Source of the DNA: Jacaranda mimosifolia
Taxonomy: Eukaryota > Streptophyta > Magnoliopsida > Lamiales > Bignoniaceae
Assembly (NCBI GenBank): GCA_018894105.1
Contig: CM032128.1
Span: 28,729,299 to 28,793,298, forward strand
Reading direction: 5' to 3'
Length of the DNA: 64,000 nucleotides
Shown: piece by piece, positions 1 through 12,929 of the stretch
How the letters are laid out: each line of letters opens with the position of its first letter
Position numbering within the stretch: position 1 is the stretch's first letter
Program-made: the position numbers and the translations under genes
The notes under the pieces: model-generated
Databases searched by the model: none
What the model was told of the DNA's origin: nothing
Seen by the model: only the letters and a program-made list of their open reading frames with translations

Positions 1-1679
1 ACTTTAATTGTAGACTGAATACGGAAAAGGCTTTTCAAACCAGAGTACTCTGAAATACTCATAAAACTAGACTTTTTCTTCTGATCTGTGGACTATACCT
101 CTTTCAAACTCAAATAAGTTGAACTATTGAACAAACCATTCAATTTATAGATGCAACACGTACTATGTTTGATTAAAATGTATGACAATTCCAACTGTAA
201 TAATTGTTCTATTTTATATGAAAGTAAGAAAGAGAAATATTTACTAAAGAAGTTCTGATTCCAATAACAGAACTGAGTAGTTGTACAGCTTGCAGCATGT
301 GGAGTACCATCAAATTAAAAAAGATTAAGATATTACTCTTATCATTATATGTTACTATTTTCTTTAGTTAAATTAATAATTTCTTGATAATTGGTAAATA
401 TGAATTTTTAAATGCTTCTATATTTATCTTTAGAAGTCATTTCTATCATAATTCTTGGCCGACCCCCCAGACCCGTGAATCTCACATTACTACAACCACC
501 CATCATGTAGGCCCACTACAATAAACTAATATGGGTGGTACGACTCCTAAAACCCACCAAGACAGACCCATAATTTTTAACATACCTAGTGCGTTTGTTA
601 AAATTTTTATAGTACAAAAATAAATAATTTATATGTTTATTATATTTTTTTAATATTTTCAATGTATTAATTTAAAATTTTAAAGTAAATAAAGAAAAAA
701 AATAAAGATGAAATAAAATCATAGAAGGAAATAAATAAATAATTGAAGGAAAAAATAATAGAGGGAAGGAAGGAAAGAAAAGAAAAAAACTATTTTTCCA
801 TTATCTTCGAAAATGGGATTAATTCTCAAAAAGACACAATTAAGACCATCACACTTCATAAATGATATAGATGATGTTATGTTGATCCTATAGTTTTTCT
901 AAAGGTTTAAACTAGTAAATATGAAAAATATACTGATAAAGTATGTTTTTTTTTTTTTCAGTTTAAAAATTTACTTATTTTGTTCATATTATTTTCCAAA
1001 GCTAGCCTACACTCATTTTCAAAAATATTCTAAGTTATAATTGAAATTAACAAATCAACTATAATTCTCTTAATATGAAAATATAGAAAATCAAAATGAA
1101 TCCAAAAATATGGATTAATTTATTGGGGCTACCAATTTAAAGTTGGGTACCATTCAATGCAGGGACAGTATTCAGAGAACAATTTTGTATTACAAATTTC
1201 TGAGTACCAGATTATAAAAAATATTTGTGTTCAATTAGATTGAATAAATAGGAAATTAATGAAAATTTATTATATTTAGACATTAATGAGAATTAATGAA
1301 GAAATGAAAACCCAAATTAGAAAAAGGTAGAAGCGTAAATTAAAAGAATATTCTTAGGGCGGACGGACATGATCAGAAGAGATCATCTTTGTGGGAGGTC
1401 TGCAAACAGTTGTTATGAGTTGTGACTACTGACCACTGATGACTTGAGAAACAGAGAGAGATATTATATATGCATAGAGAATGATGAGTCAAAACTTAAA
1501 GGAGAGACAGATGAGATGTCATGTCAAACAATACTAAGACTAAAACATTCGCAGAATTTGTACAATGACTCTGCGGATGCCCCGCCCTGGCCTTAATAAT
1601 AATAATAATAAAAAATATGGTCCATCAAATACGCACATACATATGCATATATGTGTACATACATAACATATATACTAGC
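1..1679. other. AT-rich intergenic DNA, no gene seen
   Basis: No open frame here resembles a known protein. The stretch from about 592 to 720, beginning with a GTTAAAATTTTTATAG motif, resembles the start of a repeat copy at 12930-13235, so it is probably an old fragment of the same interspersed family. The rest is A/T runs and short purine-rich tracts, including one around 720-790. Confidence 0.6.
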
Positions 1680-1688
1680 TAGAATGTA
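1680..1688. repeat. Left 9-bp target-site duplication (TAGAATGTA)
   Basis: This copy sits immediately before the left terminus of the foldback element and is identical to the copy at 4010-4018. It fixes the element borders to the base. Confidence 0.85.
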
Positions 1689-4009
1689 GACTTTTTTATA
1701 AAAAAATTGCAAAAAAAAAAAAAATTACAAAAATACAGCACTATTCACGGATTTTACATTTTTGTAGTAACTTGCAGTCACAGACTGCAACTTTCAACAG
1801 TAATGAATAGTTACTGTTGAAAGTTGCAGTCTGTAACTGCAACTTTCAACAGTGATCACTGTTCATTACTACAGTAATGAACAGTGATCACTGTTCACTT
1901 TTTTTTTTTTTTTTTATAAAAATTTTATTTTTTTTGTGCATAAATTATTTTAGGGTTTGTTCTTCTATATTTTAAAAAAATATTTTTTAGCCCCCCAAAA
2001 TATTTTAAACTGCACTTATATTCTCCAATATTTTTCTCAAAATACTCTAATTTTTGATAAAAAAAATTCTATTATAATGCATCCAAAAACCCTACACCCT
2101 AAAAAGCACACCTATCATCTCATTTTCTGATTTCATCTTTCATATCAACCATTCATTTCTTCACTTATATATACATATATATACACACACACACACACAT
2201 ATATTTTACATATATAAAAATGTTAAAATTTTGCCTTTTAAAAAATTCTAAGACTTATATTTACCGAAAAAATATTTAATATAATAATTAATTAAAAATA
2301 TTAAATGCCTTATTAATTTTTTAAAAAAGTTATTCTAAATTTTTTTTCAAAAGAAATATTAGTTTAATAGTAATAAAAACCTTTGGTTCATTTTCATTTC
2401 ATTTGATACGATTCAGGTAACTCTTTCTTTCTCTTTCTCCCTCTCCTCCTCCTCTCTTCTTTATTTTTTTTTTCCCCTTTTTTTATGCTTCTTTGGTGCG
2501 GCGGCCGGGCCGGCCGGCGGGGCACTTGCCGGTCGGCCGGCCGGCCGCATCTGGCTGGTGCTGGTGCTGGCCAGCAGCAGCACCGAGCAGCAGCGTGCTT
2601 GGTTTTATATTTGGATTACATTTTATGTTAGTTTTATATGTTTTTATATTTGGATTATCTCACTAACTAAAACATAAATTATTATTTCTGTTAAATCAAA
2701 TTATTATATAAAAAAAAATTATTATTTGAGTTTAACCAACACGTTAATCAAATTTCAACTCAAAAATGATTAAGTTTTAACTAATTGAAATATAATTTAT
2801 AAAACTAAAACATAAATCAAATTTTAACTAAAAATAAATAAATTTTAACTAATTGAGACAAATTATATAATACATATTTAATATAACTAAAACATAAATC
2901 AAACTTTAATTAATGGAGATAATTAACCAAAACATAATGAACATAACTAAAACATAATTAAATTTTAGCATAATTAAAAAATTTACATCAATCAAGCGAA
3001 ATAATACACAAGTATATACCCTTCAAACTTGAAACAATAACCCAAACTATCATTTTATTTATTTATTTATTTTACTTAAAATAAAATAAAAAATAAAAAA
3101 AATAAGGAGACCCAGATCTGGCCGGCCGCTGGCCAGCAGCACCAGCACCAGCACCAGCCAGGTGCGGCCAGCCGGCCGACCGGCAAGTGCCCCGCCGGCC
3201 GGCCGCACCAAAGAAGCATAAAAAAAGGAAAAAAAAAAATGAAGAAGAGAGGAGGAGGAGAGGAAGGAAGAGAAAGAAAGAGTTACCTGAGTCATATCAA
3301 ATGAAATGAAAATGAACCAAAGGTTTTTATTACTATTAAACTAATATTTCTTTTGAAAAAAAAATTTAGAATAACTTTTTAAAAAAATTAATAAGGCATT
3401 TAATATTTTTAATTAATTATTACATTAAATATTTTTTTGGTAAATATAAGTCTTAGAATTTTTTAAAAGGCAAAATTTTAATATTTTTATATATATAAAA
3501 TATATGTGTGTGTGTATATATATGTATATATAAGTGAAGAAATGAATGGTTGATATGAAAGATGGAATCAGAAAATGAGATGATAGGTGTGCTTTTTAGG
3601 GTGTAGGGTTTTTGGATGCATTATAATAGAATTTTTTTGATCAAAAATTAGAGTATTTTGGGAAAAATATTGGAGAACGTAAGTGCGTTTTAAAATATTT
3701 TGGGGGGCTAAAAAATATTTTTTCAAAATATAGAAGAACAAACCCTAAAATAATTTATGCACAAAAAAAATAAAAAAATTTAAAAAAAAAAAAAAAAGGT
3801 AAACAGTGATCACTGTTTATTACTGTAGCAATAAACAGTGATCACTGTTGAAAGTTGCAGTTACAGACTGCAACTTTCAACAGTAACTATTCATTACTGT
3901 TGAAAGTTGCAGTCTGTGACTGCAACTTACTACAAAAATGTAAAACCCGTGAATAGTGCCGTATTTTTGTAATTTTTTTTTTTTTTTACAATTTTTTTAT
4001 AAAAAAGTC
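1689..4009. mobile_element. Mutator-like foldback element with ~890-bp inverted arms
   Basis: The two ends are inverted copies of each other: the left end opens GACTTTTTTATAAAAAA and the right end closes with its complement. The nine bases TAGAATGTA lie directly outside both ends (1680-1688 and 4010-4018), a perfect 9-bp target duplication, which is the size made by the Mutator superfamily. The arms (about 1689-2575 and 3122-4009) stay complementary across AT-rich DNA, a CA/TA microsatellite and a GC-rich block built from GGCCGGCC and CTGGTG units. The unpaired centre (about 2576-3121) is AT-rich and holds degenerate copies of an AACTAAAACATAAATCAAA-type motif. No transposase-like frame is present, so the element is nonautonomous. 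An open frame at 3059-3295 is only low-complexity translation of the right arm. Superfamily assignment rests on the duplication size and TIR length, not on a named family. Confidence 0.85.
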
Positions 4010-4018
4010 TAGAATGTA
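4010..4018. repeat. Right 9-bp target-site duplication (TAGAATGTA)
   Basis: This copy directly follows the right terminus of the foldback element and is identical to 1680-1688. Confidence 0.85.
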
Positions 4019-6151
4019 TCATGAATCAACACCAAGAGGAAGTTTAACTAAACTTATTTAGAAGATGTTATAAGTTCCAACATTCTATAAAATGTTTTTA
4101 AAGTTTATAAGATGCTAAATTTTATTTTAAAAATAAGATAATGAAGTGTTCGAATAAAATAAAATTTTAAAATTTATAACGTGCTAATAATGACAATTTA
4201 TAATTTAAATAATTAGAATTAAAGAAGATTATTGAAATCTTGAAAATAAGTTATGATTATCATGTTTCTGCTTCAATTATAATATGGTTGTGATATGACG
4301 TACTCAATATGTTTTTCTTTTTAGTTTATTATTATAGTCACTTCAATTATAATATGCTTTGATCTTAACCAGGGGCACACTTGGGTCTCAAATCAAAAAA
4401 ATAAAATCTCACACTGTAGATTTCATATAAATCAAGTGAATTGTCAATTATGATATTCACATAATATATACCCAAATAAATTATGAATTATGTTGTCTGT
4501 TTAATATATATCCAAGAAAGTTGTGAATTTTTAAATAAAAATATCATGTTATAATAAAAAAAATAATACTGATGTACGTCATGTTATAATTTAATAATTT
4601 TACACTTCATTAAGTTAAAAATATATTTGATTGAGTGGCATGACATCAACCCTTAAACTGGGAAAATCTTGCATTGTTGCACACATTGTATGATTGAAAA
4701 ACTTTGGGATTTGCATGTCCAACACCCTTCAAAATTAACTTTCAACCCTCCATTTCATTCCTTATTTCATATTTTATTCCAATATAATGTATATATGTCA
4801 ACTGTATACGATTCTCGATTAATTACTTTTGTACAAAAATATTTAATACACGTGTCATGCATCCATGAAATATAAATTGAAATAAAGGATCTAAACTACC
4901 AAAAATTACACCTAAAACGGAAAAATTATATGCATGCATGGTTGGTGGATAGTAATCCCATTTCATTAGCCAGCTTATTGAATCATGGATCATGCATGAT
5001 TGTCACGCAAAAGAAAAAGAAAAAAAAAAAAAACATAGGAATCAGGAAATATTATTATTAGACATATATAAAGGAATGGAGTGGGAAGACATGTAGGTGC
5101 GACGTAACCATCCTCCGCCTGTAGGAGGGGGAGTCTTAGTGGGAAGCTTTTGTGATTTAATTGGTGTCCTCCCCCAAAATACAGCTTTTTTATTGTTATT
5201 GATGTTTGCTTTCTTTTTAGATTAAAGTTGAGGGACAGCATCATTTGGAAGGAGATTTATCCGTGTGAGCCTTTCCCCTTTCTGACGAGGAGAGGACTAC
5301 TCTTTCCCAGTAAGTGTTTATCATTGTAATTTTAAACACTTTTTTTACTTTTGCTGCAGGGGAATTAATTCAATAATTGACACCTTTGTATATAGATCTT
5401 ATTTATATTAAGAAACCACCTCTTGCACAAATATTCCCTCTATCCCAAATATAATGAGTAGTTAGTTCTTCAGTTGTGGAATTAATCTTCCACTCTCGAT
5501 ATAAGTGACAACACCAGAGGCTAAAGAAGGAATGAATCGGAAGAAAAACAGAAAGAGGAGGACCTGCAACGGCAACACTATTAACTCTCTTCTTGATGTT
5601 ACAAGTCCGGAAAACCTCCCCACGAGGGATCTCTCAAAATCAAATTAGATAAGGTTTAACTTCTCACTTGACCAGAAAGTAAAAGTTTTGACTGTATAAA
5701 GAATTGGCCACAAAAATAATGGATTCAGATGCTCCGTTCCAAGTACAACGTCTCTAGTTTGATTTGATTGATCACAATATTTAAGATGAGATTTGAAGCC
5801 CACAAAATTGGTTCCAAAAATATTAGTTGAGAGTTCATTGTGTCGCATCAACACTTGGGTAAGAGGATATTTTGTGGAAAAAGAATTTCCATTTTAGTAA
5901 ATGAAGAAACTTAATTTTGGGACATTTCAAAAAAAAAAAGAAATGAGTCATAAATTTGAGATAAAGAAAGAGTCAGATAGATCCTCATCCCCATGTTTGG
6001 GGAGGAAACAAGCCCCCACCATCAACACTATACATTGCAGTGTTGATATTGTGCAGAGAATAACATTAATTGCAGCTAGTAAGATACTGATTTTTGAGGG
6101 ACCATATCAGAGAACATCCACATAAAGTTGCCATGATCAACTGTGCAAAGA
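4019..6151. other. Intergenic DNA 3' of the ZTP29 gene
   Basis: No protein is recognisable on either strand. The part next to 6152 should contain the 3' UTR and polyadenylation site of the minus-strand zinc transporter gene, but I could not fix either position. The segment 5080-5640 is less AT-rich than its surroundings, and I could not assign it to anything. Confidence 0.5.
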
Positions 6152-9100
6152 CTACAAGCTCATTTCTGCAGGCAAGCTGATCTCAAGAAAATATAGGCTG
6201 CAAAATAAACATAAAGAACAGAACATGTAGGTCAGGGGGCAGTCATAGAGGTAACGGCCGGTGGCCCACCGGCCCAAGCAGAACAAAGAAAAAAGGCTGT
6301 AAGTGTAATTCATCAATCATAACCAGTTGACCAGCTAATTGGGCTCCTGCATTATCATAACTCAAGCAAACAGGTCAAATACTTTCAGCTAATCTGGGAT
6401 GTACGCGCGGGAATTACAGGGTCTTCAAATACAAATGCAGCCCAAAGAGGTTAATGTTTAAGAAAATGCTAATGGAGGAGAGCATGAATTAGAAATGGCC
6501 AGAATTTCTCTAATCACTTGGTCCTCTTTCAATGCTTCTAATCAGTTGTCCTTATTTATTATTATGTAATCATTTTTCTGTCATTGACATTTCATTGATT
6601 AAATCTCAACCTTACAAATTATGCTTGTTCCAGAACAATGTAGTTCTCTCCAATCAATTCATGATTAACTTTAATACGCCATTATGCAATAGAGATCAGA
6701 TTTTAAATTCTATAAGTTTAGCACCCAAAACAAGTTTTATGCCCGTAGAATGATAGAATCATTCATGTGAGAGTAAATTGGCAACAACCATTCATGTGGT
6801 TTAATCATCCATTAGTCTGCAAGCTACCGTTCTCTAGACCTAATAACACCAGAAACTTTTCACTCTTCATGAGTTTCCCTCTCGACCTCTTTCTCTCTCT
6901 TTTCCTCACCATAATATGTTTATGCTCTATGAAAAACATACCGGTAACCCACACCAGGCTCAACCCTGACAATAGATATGGTTTTATTAGGTTTTTGCTT
7001 CCCGTCGATCTTCTTTCTTTTCCAGCTACCTAGTTTGGATTTTTCTTTTTCTTTGTGGGGGTTTTGTTTGGGGGGTTGGGGGGGGGGGGGGGGGAGGGGA
7101 TTGGTTGCACAAGGTTCGAGAGTAAGAGGAAGGGCAGATGATAAAACACTAAAGACATCACAAATTGAAAACCATAAAATTTGCACCAAATTCCCTTACT
7201 TTTGGCCGGAGGAAATTTACCTGGCAGACATGAAAGCCATGCCAAAGAATACAGCCTTTACAGCTTGCTTTTGTCCGGCATAATCAAATGCCAGAGGCAG
7301 CATTTCATGCAAGGTTAGGAAAGCCATCACTCCACCAACTGGAAGTAGCACAAATGCATAAAAGAAACTATCACATATCATATAATCTTATCTTCTTTCA
7401 TCAGCTAATAAGCCGAGGGAAAAAGTAAACCTGATCCTAGAAGGCCCTCCAGAATTTCAGGACTTAAGCTGCGGGGAAATACGTAAGCTGCAAAAATCAT
7501 TTAAAGCAAGAAATACATGACCCTGCGAATGTTTGCATTAATTGTTATAAATATAAATATACTTATGATTTAATTTAGGGGTCAGACCTACAATAATCAC
7601 ACCAAGGGGCTCAGCAAAACCAGAAAGAGTAGCCAGCTTGAATGCTTTCCATTTGCTGAGATGAAATGCAAGTACAACAAATACGTGATAAATACAAATT
7701 ATCTCAAAAATATTCTAAAAGGCATTTTGGTAAATATTCATTTGGGGAAAAAATTGGGACATAACATAGATATATTGAATAGGGCTTCAAAGACCTAGTC
7801 CAGACAAAAATTAGAACTCAGCTACCAACCCTAGATAACTCTTTCCAACAATAAATCTTCTGCCCCCAAAGTATCCATACCCATCCTTTTTTTTTTTTTT
7901 TTTTTTTTTTTTCAAATCTGGACTGAGATTGAGGAACACAGGTTTCTTAGTTTTACCTTCCTCTTCTATCATGCATAAGTCTGAAGATGATGAAGCCCAA
8001 ATTGCCAAAGCATAATTATGATAGATGGTAAGGAGACAAAAAATCTTTGATATTTACATTGAATTACTAATACCTATTGACTTCAACATGCACAGTATGG
8101 AGCTAAATAAAATTTAACCTTTGAGATGATACTTGTTGCACTTAATCAAATGTTAACATGCAGAATTTGTACCTTTGTGTGGCAAAATAAACAGGAAGTG
8201 CAACAGCAACACCCTGTAATCCAATCAAAATCAAGATCTCAGCTTAGAAATATAAAACAAACACATAGCCTAACATCAATTTTTGCCACAGATGTTGGAG
8301 TTCTGGCCACGGACGAGATATCTGAACACTCTTAATACATAAAACAAAGAGTTCTTTTGAAAGGATGAACATAGAATCAGAGCCTTTAAAATGTCCAGTT
8401 CAATATAAGTACATAATGCAAATAGCATCAAGCAGTCGTATGACAATGTCTTAGAATAAGATGGATGTACAAAAGTACATCTACTGAACGTCATGATTAT
8501 GAACAGAGATAAAAGAGATGGTGTAGGAGATAGCTATATGCTCATTATGAAGAGAAGAAATCATCACAATACAAAATTTGCAAGTAGCCAAGTATCATAC
8601 TAGAAATGTGCATATCAGAACTTTCATTAATTATTTCTTTGACTCCAGCCATATCTTTCTTCTTTCATTTGAAAGTATGAGGTGCCCTCAAAGATGAATG
8701 CTTTTTCACATGGAAACTTGAAGATACATTCAGTAAACCTCACCACCACCACCCCCTCCCCCACCAAAAAAAAGAACATGGTTTTATATCAGAAATTAAA
8801 TAGATTGTATTTATTAATAAAAGATCTGTACACTAGATTGGTAGAAAAAAGAAGAGAACTCAAAATTTTTGAACCTCTTGACAAACATCAGACCAAGAAA
8901 TAATACTGAAAGTGAGGACCAGAAGAGAGTAATGCATGCCCCCCTGAGTTAGTTAATAGACCATCGGCTGTGGCCCAATACATATAAATGTAAAGCAAGG
9001 ATCATGAGAGAGTAATGCATGATCAGGAACAGGTTGGCAGATGTGTTACACTCCAATACATGTAAGGTAAATCAAGTACCACGAGAAAGTAATACGTGCT

Positions 9101-12100
9101 CATGAACTGGCTAGTAGACCATAGGCTACAGTCCAGCATAGCTAAGGTCACAGTTGGATAAGCAATTGTAATAATCAATACAGGAGTGTTCATAACCGGA
9201 CATGTCAGAAATAGCCCCTCAGTGAACAAGTTTGAATGCCTAAATCAAAACAAACTCGAAATAATATCTACCCAAAAGGTTCGGTTGGTTCAAATATTTT
9301 CTTGGCATGGTTAGTATTCAAAGATAGCCCAAAAAGATTTCATATCAACGAATCTGTTTAGATTAAAATCTCCCAAACTCTTCCTAGAAGTTACCCAACC
9401 AATGCACAGGTTTATATCCGTTTCTAGGCTCATGGAAAACCAGATAAATAAGGAAAGGAAAAGGCTTTCAGGCTCCCAGATTCTGTGACATATAGAAGAA
9501 TGAAGGCTGGCACCAGTGGAGAAACTAGGTAACAATACAATCTATAACTTCTATTTGTATAAATGAAAAATCAGTCTAATTTAAACTGCTCTGTTGTGAA
9601 GACTATCAATGATTGGTAATTAATGAACAGAGATCAATAAAATATGAAATGACATATAGCTCATCAGAGAAAGCATATCATGATGGACGTTAAATCTATA
9701 CCATTGATCCTGGAGTACATCCATTCCGGAGAACTTCACATCAACAAAATAACAGTGAATTATAACATGATATTAAGAAAAATACCTCAGGGATGTTGTG
9801 CAAAGCAATAGCCAGTGCCAAGTTCAGACCAACGCGAAGACCCTGAGAGATACGAACAGATAAGGCGAGCGTTCGTGATGTGGAATCTATGGTTTGAAAA
9901 CCAAAGTTAACAATTTCCTCATATTAATATCTTGAATGATAAGTAACAAATAGCCAAACATGTATGAGTTTTCCCATTTGATATCTTTAGACATGCAATT
10001 TAAGAACTCTATTTTTGGAACTCATTGTTATCACAATGTAATCACCAAACGTTAATCAATTTATGAACATAGCTCAGAGAATATGTTTCCCTGATTGACA
10101 ATCAAGCAGAGTGCCTTGCTACTATTCCTTTCACAAAAAGTTTTTGAAAATGTCAATTCTCTAGCACTGATTTTGGAGTAACAAAAACACCAATATAGTT
10201 GAAAGTAGATTGTGGAAGGCGTGACACCAGACTAGGCATCTCTAGCACACGTTATTGGAAAGATGGATTTTTATTTGTCTGCTCTGACAAAGTTTTAACT
10301 AGTTGTCCTACATATAATGAGCTGGGCAGATGGGATGATTGGGTACAAGTGACTAGATAACAAGTTCCACTTGCTGTGTTTTCACAACAACAAAAAAAAA
10401 AAAAAAAACGGTCTGTGAATCACAAAATAGTTTACAGCAGCCAAAACAATAAGCACATTAGGACTACCTTCATTGATCCAAGGAAGACTGCCATTCCCTC
10501 TGGAAAATTGTGCAAACTTATACCTGAAAAAGAAAAAGTAAGAGTTTCTATCTTAGAAACAAAAGAATAAATAATTATTAGAAATTGCAAGCTGAGAGAC
10601 TAGAAACTATACTCAAGTAAATAATAAAATTTAACTAATATATGTCAGTATTTTAAATCAAATGTGGGTAAGAAATAAAAGAAAAGTATGTAAAACACTT
10701 ACCATTAGAAATCCCACATGTAATAATCAATTTAAAATTTCCAAATTTTACACTGAAGATCAGTGTTAGGAAAGATAGAGAGACAGGGAGAGCATCAAGT
10801 TTTTCCACTAACTAATCACTAGCATGAGTTTGAAAGCAAAAGGTCCAAAGACATACATACGTTAAGAGCAATGTCAAGTTCAATTAAGGAAAAAACTGAA
10901 ATAAATAATTAAGTTATTGGAGATATCAAACTAAAATGGGCAATGGCAAAACTAGTCTTTATCCAATAATCAATACCAACAAGGCACAAATCATTTTTGC
11001 AACACAGAGAAAACAAGCAAAACAGTAATACCCATTCTACAAAAGTCATCATTCACAGATAATTTCATCAAATTTACACAAATATTGCAACCAATTGAGA
11101 TTATTAAAGACCTAGAGGTGGGGTGAAAAATCAATATGACGGGCTAACCTATAGCAGTGATGATTCCACTAAATAAGACTTGACGACGATGCTTTCTCAT
11201 GATATCCTTGCCCCCTGCATCCCCATGTTTCTGTTTAGAGGGCACAAAATGCTTTTTAATTATCCTTGGCAAAATATCCTATTCAGTAGCAAGCTTATAT
11301 ATTCACTGATTGATCGAAACAAAATGCATTAAACCTTTTTGTTCTTCACATCTGAAATGGGTCCAAGAGTTGGTTCAGGGATGAAATTAGCAACAATAGC
11401 AAAGAAAATTACACCTGCAAAGAACTAAGAGGCCATTAAATCAGAAATTTAAAAATCAAAGAGATTACCTACATGTAGAAGAGAAAAGAAGAGATTCAGC
11501 AGAATTATCAAAAGACCTTACCCAGAGATTCCCCTTTAAGAAACCAATTGAATTTATGGCATTATGAGCCAAGTCCAAGAAAGATATGCTCAACATAAGC
11601 CCAGCAGCAAAACCCTTCACAAAACGATACACTGAGATTATGCCAGTGAAAGCTATTCTAAACCGAATACAGCCTTTCAGGAGTTAAGGAAACTGAAAAG
11701 ATGGTCAATTGATATCTAAAACACTATATTTCGAATTACTGCAGCTTACAAGAAGTTTGCTGCTTCTGGAACTGATACACTGAAAGAACACTGTATTGTG
11801 ATACTATTTTGATTACCTGTAAAAGCCCAAGCATCTTCAGATTCGGAGCCTGATTAACAACAACGAAAAGTGCCCCTGTTTCAAAAACACAGCCTGGAAG
11901 CATAAATATGTTTTCTTGGCTGAAATCAAATGGTAGCAAGTAACTAAAGCTTCAACCTGATCTTTAAATTGCAATAAACAGAGTACTTATACACATGGAA
12001 GTGAAAACAAAGTAACTAATGCAACTATAGAATCAAAAAGGAATTGACACTTAAAGTCTGTACTAGCAATAGAAAAAATTTCATTCAAATGATATAGCAG

Positions 12101-12385
12101 AATACAACGAACAGTTGGGGCCTAAAATCCAAATAAGGAACACCAAAGTACTAATAATATAACACGATCTTAAACTTTGCCCTCAAATAACCAAGCAACA
12201 AATTTTCAGAAACAAATTACGTAACAAACAAAACTTCAGGCTTTATTTCCAAATTAAATTATCGGCCATTAGAGCATCAAAAACCCTCAGTCAAAATGCA
12301 CAAACTTTAAATTCCACTCACCGATAGACGTACTCAAACCACCCACAAGTGAAAGAGCAAGAGCAACTAAAACCTGAGAATCCAT
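6152..12385 (-). CDS. ZTP29: ZIP-family zinc transporter, ZTP29 orthologue
   Basis: Twelve exons join in one frame to 276 residues, the length I recall for Arabidopsis ZTP29. Exons: 12322-12385, 11817-11875, 11522-11614, 11335-11424, 11149-11230, 10468-10523, 9786-9842, 8173-8213, 7588-7655, 7431-7487, 7221-7338, 6152-6197. All introns are GT/AG. Exon 4 needs the acceptor CTTAG at 11425, because the nearer GCAG would give an immediate stop. The protein has hydrophobic segments throughout. The paired metal-site motifs HNFPEG (residues 134-139) and HNIPEG (163-168) are the intramembrane histidine sites of ZIP carriers, and a histidine-rich, charged loop precedes them (KHGDAGGKD, then RKHRRQ). 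The C-terminus ends EMSL. ZIP proteins move zinc into the cytosol; ZTP29 is described as an endoplasmic reticulum protein linked to salt stress. The start MDSQ follows the family. An in-frame ATG three codons upstream (12394) would give MGLMDSQ. The reading frame looks intact. Confidence 0.95.
7077..7098. repeat. Poly-G tract in the last ZTP29 intron
   Basis: A run of G, broken near its start by single bases, lies in the intron between exons 11 and 12. The length of such a run is unreliable in most sequencing. Open frames that cross it are not genes. Confidence 0.8.
8925..9160. repeat. Degenerate minisatellite in ZTP29 intron 7, ~79-bp units
   Basis: Three successive units start with GAGAGTAATGCATG-like sequence at about 8925, 9005 and 9083. 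Each continues with a similar CTGGYTAGTAGACCAT / TCCAATACATGTAAGG body. The period is about 79 bp with many substitutions. It lies wholly inside the intron between exons 7 and 8. Confidence 0.65.
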
Positions 12386-12394
12386 TAAACCCAT

Positions 12395-12929
12395 CTGCTC
12401 AAGAACCCAATATGATTCCAAAAATATTGGAATCAAATTCAAAGACAAAATCTTGAACCCCTCTTTCTCCTCCCGTTATCCGCGAAACGGGATAGCACGA
12501 AGTAAGGGGCTTACAACATTGCCAAGGACAACTCAAAAAAAATCCCTCAACAGATTTTTTTCCCTACTTATCTACTGAGACTCAGAGCATTAACAAAGAC
12601 ATAAAATAGCAATTTAGCAATTGCATCAAGGCATGAAAAGTGAGGTTTTATATCGCCATACAAGAACTTGAAAAGGGTAAGGGAATATGTTGAGGCTTAA
12701 GGGAAAGAAAGGGATGGTTTAAAGGGGTCCGTCCAAGAAACGTTAAAGTAATGCTTTGGCGCTTGCATCAGCATTTTCTTGTTGCTTTCTGTATATATTA
12801 CTCTTGCTTCTCCTTACTCTCCTATTTCTTCTTTTTGTTTCCCCTTGAGCCACTTCCTTTATACTCTTCTAACTCTGATTTTTTATGTCTACTGGTGATT
12901 TTGATGCTCTCTTATGCGTGCGTTAAAAC
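12395..12929 (-). promoter_or_regulatory. 5' flank and probable promoter of ZTP29
   Basis: This is the upstream side of the ZTP29 start. No convincing TATA box could be fixed, and no upstream coding exon was seen. An open frame on the other strand (12751-12969) is T-rich low-complexity sequence and is not treated as a gene. Confidence 0.4.

Noticed and set aside
3059..3295. Open frame of 78 codons on the minus strand
   Set aside because: It is translation of the GC-rich and pyrimidine-rich right arm of the foldback element, with low-complexity Phe/Ser and Ala/Gly runs and no protein-like features.
6978..7283. Open frames across the poly-G tract on both strands
   Set aside because: They overlap ZTP29 exon 11 in other frames or read the G run; the ZTP29 reading explains the conserved sequence.
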